Origin: CBFHMJ01 sp965656875
GTDB lineage: Bacteria; Pseudomonadota; Gammaproteobacteria; Enterobacterales; Alteromonadaceae
Direction of reading: 5' to 3'
DNA: 7,221 nucleotides
Assembly (NCBI GenBank): GCA_965656875.1
Contig: CBFHMJ010000023.1
Location: 1 to 7,221 of the forward strand
Shown: piece after piece, positions 1-5,157 of the stretch
How the letters are laid out: every line of letters begins with the position of its first letter
How positions within the stretch are numbered: the stretch's first letter is position 1
Made by a program: the position numbers and the translations under genes
Notes under the pieces: generated by a model
What the model saw: the letters and a program-made list of their open reading frames with translations, nothing else
What the model was told of the DNA's origin: nothing
The model's database searches: none

Positions 1-263
1 GGTATAAAAACCAATGTGATGGCGATTGGGAGCATGAATTTGGAATTAAGATTGAAAACATTGACAACCCTGGCTGGAAAGTTTCAATTCCTCTTGAAAG
101 AACTGCTCTTGAATCTAAGCCATTCAAAGAAGTAACGATTGAAAGATCCAAAACTGATTGGGTGCAATGTATTAAAAGCGAAGGAAAATTCAATGCTTAT
201 GGAGGAGTTTCAAATTTGAATGAAATACTAGAACTATTCATTGCTTGGGTTAATTCGAAATAA
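1..263 (+). CDS. Imm53-family immunity protein, 3' part only (5' end outside the window)
   Basis: The first complete codon is at position 3 and the frame is open to TAA at 261-263, giving the last 86 residues. The start of the visible protein has the Imm53 hallmark CDGDWEHEFGIKI followed by DNPGW, then an acidic and aromatic stretch (DWVQC) and a C-terminal helix ending ELFIAWVNSK. The family is known only as immunity proteins for secreted polymorphic toxins; it neutralises the cognate toxin in the cytoplasm, and the contact residues cannot be deduced here. At roughly 100 residues for the family, only about 10-20 residues should lie upstream of the window. Its toxin partner would be just outside the left edge. 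The family call rests on remembered motif similarity; the reading frame itself is clear. Confidence 0.82.
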   Translation, partial: YKNQCDGDWEHEFGIKIENIDNPGWKVSIPLERTALESKPFKEVTIERSKTDWVQCIKSEGKFNAYGGVSNLNEILELFIAWVNSK

Positions 264-265
264 CC

Positions 266-373
266 GGCTATGGCTATGAGCACTCAAATCTTCAGGATAG
301 AAAACTACATCGTCTTCAACATAAATACGACAACTTTGGTAGAAAAAATATGGAGGGTTCACCGCTACAGTAG
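266..373 (+). pseudogene. Possible YD-repeat scrap
   Basis: A 35-codon stretch without stops follows the Imm53 stop and ends in TAG at 371-373. It contains HKYDNFGRK, which fits the YDxxGR core of Rhs YD repeats. There is no start codon with a ribosome binding site and no second YD unit, so this is at best a short fossil of an rhs core or of a toxin tip. It could also be chance. Confidence 0.28.
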
Positions 374-376
374 CGG
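362..376 (+). other. Small hairpin before the DUF2750 gene
   Basis: CCGCTA and TAGCGG form a perfect 6-bp stem around a 3-base loop. It is followed by CGGTTTC and not by a T-run, so it is a weak terminator candidate at most. It lies about 20 bases upstream of the DUF2750 start codon. Confidence 0.25.
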
Positions 377-397
377 CGGTTTCAATAGGTTGAATAT

Positions 398-781
398 ATG
401 AAAATTAATCAAAAACAAATTGATGCTGTTATTGCTTTGCCTGGACAGAAAAGATATGGGACTTTTATAAAAGTTGTCGCTGATTGGGAAGAGGTTTGGG
501 GGCTTTATCAGGATGGGTGGGCTTTAGCTGCTACTGATGACGGGAAACAAGTTTTTCCCGTATGGCCAGCAAAAGAGTATGCTCAATTATGTACAGATAA
601 AGAGTGGTCAGGTTATGAACCCCAGTCTTTTTCGCTGGAAGATTTTATGGGTGAACTACTACCTAATTTGAAAAACGATGGAGTACTGCCTGGAGTATTT
701 TATACTCCATCTGACAATGGAGTTATTCCAACTGTTGATCAACTACTTTCCGATCTGGATGAAGAGTTAGAAAATTATTAA
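398..781 (+). CDS. DUF2750 family protein
   Basis: A complete 127-residue protein. It matches the DUF2750 pattern: an N-terminal helix with AVIALPGQKRYGTFIKVVAD, then WEEVWGLYQDGWALA, the FPVWPAKEYAQLC segment, WSGYEP, and a C-terminal half rich in acidic residues and leucine (LEDFMGELLPNL, ending DLDEELENY). No signal peptide or membrane segment is visible, so it is cytosolic. The function of DUF2750 is unknown; members often sit alone or near rhs and type VI effector loci, and position here, between an immunity gene tail and rhs debris, makes an immunity role plausible but unproven. The ATG is preceded by AGGTTGAA, a weak ribosome binding site, and the gene has its own strong terminator. 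It is intact, with no sign of decay. Confidence 0.85.
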   Translation: MKINQKQIDAVIALPGQKRYGTFIKVVADWEEVWGLYQDGWALAATDDGKQVFPVWPAKEYAQLCTDKEWSGYEPQSFSLEDFMGELLPNLKNDGVLPGVFYTPSDNGVIPTVDQLLSDLDEELENY

Positions 782-787
782 TGCATC

Positions 788-815
788 TAGCCCCGCTTTC
801 ACGGGGCTAATTATT
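788..815 (+). terminator. Rho-independent terminator after the DUF2750 gene
   Basis: TAGCCCCG (788-795) pairs perfectly with CGGGGCTA (802-809) around a six-base loop, followed by ATTATTT. It begins six bases after the stop codon and fits a factor-independent terminator. Confidence 0.85.
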
Positions 816-843
816 TAAGCCTCAGTAAAAGTTAGTTTCTTGT

Positions 844-969
844 CTACACCTCAATAGTGTAAGGCGTCCCAATCTCAAACCCGGTTTGCTCAAGCCAAAA
901 TCCCCGCAAATTAATCCAGAGAATTTTACAACAGGCACCAACGCAGTACCCATCCGGGCAAAGACACAT
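844..969 (-). pseudogene. SymE-like toxin remnant, copy 1
   Basis: The minus strand reads 41 residues from an ATG at 969 to TAG at 844. The centre, INLRGFWLEQTGFEIGTP, is the signature of SymE-like proteins, where a (I/L)xLxGxWLxxAGFxxGTPVxV strand-turn-strand of the AbrB/MazE-like fold is conserved; GYC about 15 residues earlier fits the usual GY before this block. The remnant stops just after the YTIEV strand, where family members normally continue with a GCLVI-like segment, so it is truncated at the C-terminus, and its N-terminus is also short. E. coli SymE is an SOS-induced, RNA-associated toxin controlled by an antisense RNA, and SymE-like genes are commonly neighbours of rhs. A degenerate second copy lies at 6845-6929 in the same orientation. 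Confidence 0.68.
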
Positions 970-1123
970 TCAAATACTGACATCTACTTTTTATCTTGTG
1001 ACCATCTCAATTTGCAACCAGATTTAACGATGGCGAAACAGACAGAGTAACAATAATAAGCGTTATTTCAACAACACGATGACAGTAGCTTAATTGCCGC
1101 ACAGTTCTGTCGAAACAACAAAC

Positions 1124-1360
1124 TGTGTTTCAGCTTACACCACGACAACGCTGTATGTGGGTAATCTGGAGATTGAAACCCGACCGAACGGGCTGACACA
1201 GACCAAACGTTACGTGGGTAACAATGTCATTGATACTCACCGCAGTAACGGCACCCGTACCACGCATTACCTCGGTCATGACCACATTGGCTCCATCGAC
1301 ATCATTACCGATGAAGCAGGAACCTTGCTGGAAAACCTGAATCGTTATACTTGTGTTTAA
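1124..1360 (+). pseudogene. Rhs core fragment, deleted and frameshifted
   Basis: The frame open from about 1094 to TAA at 1358-1360 encodes, from about 1124, the last part of an Rhs shell: TTLYVGNLEIETRPNG, TKRYVGNNVIDTH, NGTRTTHYLGHDHIGSID and IITDEAGTLLENL. This is the conserved region just before the core end. The expected continuation of about 60-80 residues (the FDxWGxRR region, GYTGHE and GLIHMNGRIYDP-type motifs) is missing: the sequence jumps from LLENL directly to LNRYTCV, the LNRYxYVFNNPL segment that immediately precedes the DPxG motif. A shift of frame at TGTGTTTAATAAC also stops the frame, and the rest continues in the frame beginning at 1353. The only upstream start option is a TTG directly after a TAA, so the piece has no credible start. 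It is debris of an rhs gene; intact homologues are large shells that encapsulate a toxin tip. Confidence 0.85.
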
Positions 1361-2341
1361 TAACCCGCTGAGTTACACGGACCCGACGGGGTATTGTGCC
1401 GCTTCGTCGCTCAGCACAAAACAACCGGGATGTGATGTTCAGCAACAGGCCGAAGCCGCTGCGGTGACTAATGACAAAGAAACCAAAGAAGCGAAGGGGA
1501 ATGAAGGGGCAGTGGCGAGTGAGTCGAACGACAATGGAGGCTGGTTCAGTTCGATTGTGTCGTCGGTCAGCGAAGTGGCGGACTCCATGGTTCAGTTTGG
1601 TAAAGACCATTACACTGACACCCTCAATACGCTGGAAAGCAAAAGTAAAGAGCTGGTTGTTGCCGGCACGGATTTGGTCACCAAAGACGATTATAAAGCC
1701 AGTGAGGATATAACGGTCGGCGATGAAGTGTATGAGCTGTTACTGGACACCGGAGACGCCACCCCATCACGCCTGACGGTATCAGAAACCCATCCTTTTT
1801 ATGTGCCAGCCCGTGGATGGGTTGCATCTCAGTCGCTGAACCCGGGCGATGTGATAGAAACTGACACGTCCAGCGCTTCGGTTGTAATTTCACTGAATGA
1901 CATGCACCGTCGGGAAGCGACGTATAACTTTACCGTGGATGAGTTTCATTCGTATTATGTGTCGCAGGACAGGGTGTTGGTTCATAATCAGGATGAAATT
2001 GACTGTGAGTTGACTGGTGCTGGAGAGGTTACAAACATGACAGCGGTCGGTCGTTGGATATCGCCTGACGAAATGGCGAAGATGCAAAAACTGGAAAGGT
2101 ACAAGAAAGCTATACGGGTACGACGCACGTTGCTAATCCAGCAGATGCAGAAGCATTTATGAAGCAGACGAAAGTTGGAAATCATTATGTTGAGTTTGAT
2201 GTGCCAACATCTTCGTTAAAACAGACCAACGAGGGGTGGGCCAAATTTTCTGTCAGGCAGGTTAGCTGCGAAAGAAAGCAACCGGTACCACAGATGCCAG
2301 CTGCTGAGAATATAGTTCACAAGGCCACTAAGATTAGGTGA
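1353..2341 (+). pseudogene. Rhs C-terminal tip: DPTG motif, pretoxin HINT domain, TreTu-type toxin (frameshifted)
   Basis: The frame continues the core end with NNPLSYTDPTGY, the border where variable Rhs tips begin. A low-complexity linker follows (QQQAEAAA, KETKEAKGNEG), then a HINT-like domain from about 1650 to 2000 with GDEVYELLLDTGD, SETHPFYVPARGWV and the terminal VLVHNQ. HINT domains are self-cleaving inteins' relatives; here the position of the usual nucleophilic Cys (CFVAGT) reads LVVAGT. After CELTGAG the toxin starts with MTAVGRWISPDEMAKMQK and then leaves frame: one A appears lost from a poly-A run near 2086, because the shifted frame reads KTGKVQE, HVANPADAEAFMKQT and YVEFDVPTSSLKQTNEGWAK to TGA at 2339. 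A second, self-correcting shift covers 2246-2277, where another frame reads GRLAAKE. GRWISPDEM, ANPADAEAF, YVEFDVP and PVPQMP match the TreTu toxin family, whose ADP-ribosyltransferase-like nature is family knowledge. The toxin cannot be made as one chain. Confidence 0.85.
1728..2035 (+). repeat. HINT repeat copy R1
   Basis: The stretch from YELLLDTGD to the CELTGAG-VT border is repeated at 2739-3046 without indels, with about 21 mismatches over 308 bases counted by eye (about 93% identity). Parts recur at 4052-4139 and 5114-5157. Most differences are conservative or third-position, except for a cluster in the last 25 bases, where the toxin-specific sequence begins. Confidence 0.93.
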
Positions 2342-2345
2342 TTAC

Positions 2346-2639
2346 ATGTTAGATAAAGTTCTTAACTGGCTGCGCTCCGAACTGAATATATTTACGGTGC
2401 TTGGATGTATTTTCGATATTATGCAATCGCCTGAACAGGCTGACATGCAAAGTGTAACAGTCGACTTTGAGTTAAATGATAACTTATGTCGCCTTATATT
2501 CTGGGAAACTGGCAATGGGCACATTGAGGTGATTGAGATCGAAAGTGAAAAGACTCTTATTGATGAGAGTTTCTATTTAGAAGTTGAGTTTGCTAAAGAG
2601 GAGCCTTTTAAGGAGCTTGCAGAACGATTGCGTGCCTAG
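2346..2639 (+). CDS. TriTu-type immunity protein (partner of the TreTu toxin)
   Basis: A complete 97-residue cytosolic protein. It starts MLDKVLNWLRSEL and continues with YxVxIxQSP-like IFDIMQSPEQAD, a core strand pair (VTVDFE, LCRLIFWETGNGHIEVIEI), ESEKTLIDES and a C-terminal helix, EEPFKELAERLRA. This order and the MxDKxLxWL start fit the TriTu immunity family, which is defined as the partner of TreTu toxins, and the gene lies directly behind the TreTu remnant, four bases after its stop. TAGGTG five bases before the ATG can serve as ribosome binding site. The protein would bind and silence the toxin. It has no defect, in contrast to the toxin with its frameshifts, so it may be kept to resist TreTu toxins delivered by neighbours. 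Confidence 0.75.
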   Translation: MLDKVLNWLRSELNIFTVLGCIFDIMQSPEQADMQSVTVDFELNDNLCRLIFWETGNGHIEVIEIESEKTLIDESFYLEVEFAKEEPFKELAERLRA

Positions 2640-2651
2640 CTCTTATGATGA

Positions 2652-2741
2652 TGCGGTAATGTTACAAAGAGTGTAGACCCGAATTCAATCCCATTTAGTC
2701 AAAGCTCAGTTAATGTCGCTGGTGATTTAACGCAAAGCATG
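2652..2741 (+). pseudogene. N-terminal stub of a ParB-like toxin tip fused to HINT copy R2
   Basis: In the frame of the downstream HINT copy, an open stretch without a start codon reads GNVTKSVDPNSIPFSQSS then VNVAGDLTQSM and runs straight into YELLLDTGD. GTTACAAAGAGTG at 2661-2673 repeats exactly the HINT-toxin border found at 3039-3051, so this is where another toxin tip once joined a HINT domain. The DPxSIxFSQSSVxxxxxLxxSM pattern fits the beginning of the ParB-like nuclease tips of polymorphic toxins, in which a helix (LTQSM) follows the first strand. Only about 22 residues survive; the catalytic part and any immunity gene are gone. It marks an additional cassette lost by recombination into a HINT copy. 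Confidence 0.5.
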
Positions 2742-3046
2742 TATGAGCTGCTTCTGGACACCGGTGACGCCACCCCATCACGCCTGACGGTATCAGAAAC
2801 CCATCCGTTTTATGTGCCAGCCCGTGGATGGGTTGAATCTCAGTCGCTGAACCCGGGCGATGTGATAGAAACCGACACGTTCAGCGCTGCGGTTGTAATT
2901 TCACTGAATGACCTGCACCGCCGGGAAGCGACGTATAACTTTACCGTGGATGAGTTCCATTCGTATCATGTGTCGCAGGACAGGGTGTTGGTTCATCATC
3001 AGGATGAAATTGTTTGTGAGTTGACTGGTGAAGGTGTTGTTACAAA
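2739..3046 (+). repeat. HINT repeat copy R2
   Basis: Direct repeat of 1728-2035 at a constant offset of 1011 bases. It is the likely parent type of the shorter copies: the 88 bases at 4052-4139 match it with about five differences. Confidence 0.93.
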
Positions 3047-3344
3047 GAGTGGAGGTTATGACCGCCCTGAGATTGAAACAAAAAGTGGTGTTTCAGTTAA
3101 ACAAGAGGGTGCTGTTGATCGATGGGATTACTTCTTAGGCTCGAATCAAACGAATATAGATCCTCGTGATGGATTACCTGATCCAGATAGACTTTGGTCT
3201 GCGGATGGTAAGAGAAGTATTAGGTTTGATGAGCATGAGATGAATAGCAAGCTTAACAAGATGCACTACCATCAAGAAACGTGGCATGCCGATAAGGTTG
3301 AAAATGTATTGCAACGGATACCAGCACTGAAGAAAAAGAAATGA
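2739..3344 (+). CDS. Orphan Rhs tip: partial HINT domain plus unnamed C-terminal toxin
   Basis: 201 residues. Residues 1-98 are HINT copy R2, entering the domain in the middle (YELLLDTGD) and lacking its first block with the nucleophile; its last motif reads VLVHHQ where copy R1 has VLVHNQ, so the final conserved Asn is His. Residues 99-201 are the toxin: DRPEIETKSGVSVKQ, VDRWDYFLGSNQTNIDPRDG, DPDRLWSADGKRSIRF, HEM and HYHQETWH, ending in LQRIPALKKKK. Tips with this VDRWDDFLGPNQTNIDPR/RSIRFxxHEM/HYHxETW pattern recur at Rhs C-termini, I believe. The charged His/Arg/Glu cluster would suit a nuclease, but that is a guess. There is no Shine-Dalgarno before the ATG at 2739, which is itself the Met of the ParB-like stub, so the toxin is probably silent unless recombined onto an active rhs. 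The toxin part has no frameshift, and its stop overlaps the next gene. Confidence 0.75.
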   Translation: MYELLLDTGDATPSRLTVSETHPFYVPARGWVESQSLNPGDVIETDTFSAAVVISLNDLHRREATYNFTVDEFHSYHVSQDRVLVHHQDEIVCELTGEGVVTKSGGYDRPEIETKSGVSVKQEGAVDRWDYFLGSNQTNIDPRDGLPDPDRLWSADGKRSIRFDEHEMNSKLNKMHYHQETWHADKVENVLQRIPALKKKK

Positions 3345-3724
3345 AAATTAAAATAGAATCTGTTAACTCGAACAATAGCGAACCAATCATTACATACACC
3401 TGTTCAGCTGGAAAAGGTGCCGGAACTTGGAGCAATTCCGGTGAACCATACTCTGGCAAAGAGTACTCTATTGAAATAGATATTGATAAATCATTAGATG
3501 AGTTGAATTGCACGAAACTAAGTAATTCAGAAATGAAGATAAATCTTTTAGAAGATGGCGTTAGATTGTCTGGAGAACTAGAAGACATAGAAAGTGATGG
3601 CATGTGTTATCTAAGACTATCTCCTGATTGTTTAATTATGATTGAATCTGGTGACATTCAAGTTAAAAAAGGTCAATATTTAGCACTAGAGCTTTCGGTG
3701 GGCGATATCGAAATTTCAACGTAA
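3341..3724 (+). CDS. Probable immunity protein of the preceding toxin, family not recognised
   Basis: A complete 127-residue protein whose ATG overlaps the toxin stop in ATGA (3341-3344), the classical coupling of an Rhs tip with its immunity gene; GAAAAAGAAATG offers only a poor ribosome binding site, so translation probably depends on the upstream frame. No family is recognised. The sequence is acidic and looks strand-rich: KIKIESVN, EPIITYTCSAGKGAGTW with Gly-rich turns, EYSIEIDIDKSLDELN, KINLLEDGVRLSGELED, CYLRLSPDCLIMIE and LALELSVGDIEIS. Regular alternation of hydrophobic and polar residues suggests a small beta-barrel or sandwich. No signal peptide or membrane segment. A terminator follows. 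The immunity role rests on position and size only. Confidence 0.7.
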   Translation: MKIKIESVNSNNSEPIITYTCSAGKGAGTWSNSGEPYSGKEYSIEIDIDKSLDELNCTKLSNSEMKINLLEDGVRLSGELEDIESDGMCYLRLSPDCLIMIESGDIQVKKGQYLALELSVGDIEIST

Positions 3725-3733
3725 CTATCATAC

Positions 3734-3755
3734 AAAAGCCCTCCAAGGCTTTTTC
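3734..3755 (+). terminator. Rho-independent terminator of the second toxin-immunity pair
   Basis: AAAAGCC (3734-3740) pairs with GGCTTTT (3747-3753) around a six-base loop, and the T-run ends the structure (TTTTT then CC). It starts nine bases after the immunity stop codon. Confidence 0.8.
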
Positions 3756-3756
3756 C

Positions 3757-3944
3757 AAGTGCATCGCTGATTGACGGGAAAAAGTAATAAAAACGGTAGT
3801 AAGTGATATTGTTTAATCGCCAAAAAACATACACAAACTACCATTTTCATGACAAATAGTACTTTTCTATCCTCGATCATATCCATATGAATAATTACAT
3901 TTTACGGCACACCAACCGTTCAGTTTATTTCATCCGCTCCATAG
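3757..3944 (+). other. AT-rich gap without a recognisable gene
   Basis: No plausible reading frame is seen on either strand. A 52-codon minus-strand frame (3886-3728) exists but has no ribosome binding site and runs antisense through the terminator. The imperfect inverted repeat ACGGTAGTAAGTG (near 3794) and CACAAACTACCATT (near 3832) is the only structure noted. Confidence 0.5.
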
Positions 3945-4052
3945 ATTCAGGCTCCTGAAAGAACACAATCCAGGAACCGATACAGCTACGTGAGGAATAG
4001 TCCTCTTCGTTATACCGATCCCACAGACGAATGGGTCATCATTGCCAAATAA
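3945..4052 (+). pseudogene. Second Rhs core end fragment, ending in DPTD
   Basis: After a TAG at 3942 the frame reads IQAPERTQSRNRYSYV, then RNSPLRYTDPTDEWVIIAK and TAA at 4050-4052. This is the well-known core end of Rhs proteins (DPFIQAPxNTQSLNRYSYVxNNPLxYTDPTG). It differs from the copy at 1340-1400 (RYTCVFNNPLSYTDPTGY), so it comes from another rhs subtype or an older event. The invariant Gly of DPTG, needed at the autoproteolytic border, is Asp here. The last codons already lie at the start of HINT scrap R3, so core end and HINT middle have been joined with the linker and the first half of the HINT domain deleted. Confidence 0.8.
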
Positions 4053-4452
4053 ACCCGGGCGATGTGATAAAAACCGACACGTTCAGCGCTGCAGTAGTGA
4101 TTTCACTGAATGACCTGCACCGCCTGGAAGCGACGTATACCAAGACAAATCCTAAAACAGGAGAAGTCTACACTGGTCGAACTAGTGGTACCGGACCCCC
4201 TGAAAAAAATTTAGCTCGACGTGATACGAATCATCACATGAATGATAAAGGGTTTGGTCCGGCTGTATTGGATAAGTCTTCAGCAAATCGCCATGCTAAA
4301 GGGGACGAGAGCAACAACTCATTGAAGCAAATGGCTGAGCTAAGTCGATGGGAGGAACATCAAGTCATGCGATTAATGGTGTCTCTCCGCTTAATCTTCG
4401 AGGGCCAAAATACCGCCAAGAAGCATTTCGGGAATTTGGGAAACAATGGTAA
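4031..4452 (+). pseudogene. Orphan toxin with GIY-YIG-like features, broken by frameshift and stop
   Basis: The HINT scrap runs directly into the toxin at EATY-TKTNPKTGEVYTGRTSG. The first 75 toxin residues are in frame (ARRDTNHHMNDKGFGPAVLD, then KSSANRHA); then near 4295 the frame is lost. The coherent protein continues in another frame: RGREQQLIEANG, an in-frame TGA where Gly is expected, AKSMGGTSSHAINGVSP and YRQEAFREFGKQW to TAA at 4450-4452. VYTGRTSG followed by RD, HH and a RExxLI helix is reminiscent of the GIY-YIG nuclease fold, in which a VYxGxT strand, an Arg and a Glu form the active site; this assignment is inference. The frame used upstream instead runs on as nonsense to 4510. 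Two independent lesions make this a true pseudogene, and its ATG at 4031 lies inside the Rhs fragment in another frame. Confidence 0.8.
4052..4139 (+). repeat. HINT repeat copy R3 (88-base scrap)
   Basis: Matches 2850-2937 at a constant offset of 1202 with about five differences. It covers NPGDVI to the EATY segment of the HINT domain. Both ends are sharp: a core end on the left, a toxin on the right. Confidence 0.92.
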
Positions 4453-4904
4453 GAGCAAAGAAAATAAAGCGAAAAGTTGGAGACGTCCTGGCAATCAAAT
4501 TAGAGGATAGAAGCTTTTCTTTTGGACGAGTTTTAGAAGAGCCTTTAATTGCGTTTTATGATTGTAAGTCGGTTGATAAATTAAGCTTAGAAGAGATAGT
4601 TTCTAAGCCAGTTATCTTCAAAGTTTGGGTAATGAATAGGGCTGTTGAGTCGGGGCGCTGGGAAGTTCTGGGTAATGAGCCTTTAGAGCAAGGGCTTGAG
4701 GAAATACCTAAGTTTTTCAAACAAAGTCCATTAAATAAAAAGTTCTCTATTTATTATCAGGGAGTAGAAATTCCTTCAACTAAAGAGGAATGCCAAGAGC
4801 TAGAGCGTGCAGCTGTTTGGGATCCGGAGCATGTTGAAGATAGGTTGAGAGACCATTATGACAATGTTCCCAATCAATGGATCGAATCTCTTAAAGCACA
4901 ATAA
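4446..4904 (+). CDS. Imm26-family immunity protein
   Basis: A complete 152-residue protein beginning inside the last codons of the broken toxin (seven-base overlap of 4446-4452), the usual arrangement for a cognate pair; GGGAA nine bases upstream can act as ribosome binding site. It has the Imm26 order: KVGDVLAIKLEDRSFSFGRVL, EEPLIAFYDCKS, the LEEIVSKPVIFKVWVMN strand, SGRWEVLGNEPLE, PKFFKQSP, KFSIYY, EIPSTKEECQELERAAVWD and HVEDRLRDHYDN (strands and helices read from sequence). The ERAAVWDPEHVEDRLRDH motif is especially typical. The protein is soluble, acidic and cytosolic, and protects against the matching Rhs toxin. It is unharmed although its toxin is destroyed, and it has its own terminator. 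A promoter of its own could not be located. Confidence 0.85.
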   Translation: MVRAKKIKRKVGDVLAIKLEDRSFSFGRVLEEPLIAFYDCKSVDKLSLEEIVSKPVIFKVWVMNRAVESGRWEVLGNEPLEQGLEEIPKFFKQSPLNKKFSIYYQGVEIPSTKEECQELERAAVWDPEHVEDRLRDHYDNVPNQWIESLKAQ

Positions 4905-4909
4905 ACTAT

Positions 4910-4936
4910 AAGCCCGCACGATACGGGCTTTCTTTT
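4910..4936 (+). terminator. Rho-independent terminator after Imm26
   Basis: AAGCCCG (4910-4916) pairs with CGGGCTT (4924-4930), loop of seven bases, then TCTTTT. It begins six bases after the stop codon. Confidence 0.87.
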
Positions 4937-5020
4937 ATCCGTTATCTTTTTGACTTCCAGAATCCCGCATACTGGACTGCTACTTGATTAGACGCACCAA
5001 TACGTCATTTTAAGTTAAAA

Positions 5021-5128
5021 GTGCATCACGGTCAGGCGGTGATTGGTTGTGGTGTCTCGCTGGGGATTCATGGGGTAACCTCGGTCGGTACACTGAACTT
5101 CTGTTATGACAAACTGGTTCATAATTAG
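5021..5128 (+). pseudogene. Unrecognised pre-toxin scrap ending in a HINT tail
   Basis: From GTG at 5021 the frame reads VHHGQAVIGCGVSL, GIHGVTSVGTLNFCYD and KLVHN, then TAG at 5126-5128. The GTG has no ribosome binding site. The Gly/Val-rich part is not recognised; it may be a linker between an Rhs core and a tip. The end is HINT copy R4, where CAG (Gln) of VHNQDE has become TAG. The frame is the same as that of the toxin that follows, so one base change separates them. The stretch 4937-5020 between the terminator and this scrap holds nothing recognisable. Confidence 0.4.
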
Positions 5129-5157
5129 GATGAAACTGTTTGTAATTTGACTGATGG
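5114..5157 (+). repeat. HINT repeat copy R4 (tail only)
   Basis: About 44 bases aligning with the end of copies R1 and R2 (LVHNQDEIVCELTG); here LVHN-stop-DETVCNLTDG. Older and more diverged than the other copies. Confidence 0.75.

Noticed and set aside
1305..1610. Minus-strand open frame over the Rhs/HINT linker
   Set aside because: Shadow of the recognised plus-strand Rhs tip; its residues match no family.
1678..1893. Minus-strand open frame over HINT copy R1
   Set aside because: Antisense shadow of the HINT domain, whose plus-strand reading is conserved between copies.
2080..2095. Programmed frameshifting or phase variation at the poly-A run in the TreTu toxin
   Set aside because: Only five A residues, no slippery heptamer with downstream structure, and a second unrelated lesion in the same domain; decay is simpler.
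3728..3886. Minus-strand frame of 52 codons with a hydrophobic centre
   Set aside because: No ribosome binding site, no family resemblance, and it runs antisense through the terminator at 3734.
4453..4510. Continuation of the broken toxin frame as an alternative C-terminus
   Set aside because: It lies inside the Imm26 gene in another frame and the coherent toxin ends at 4452 in a different frame.
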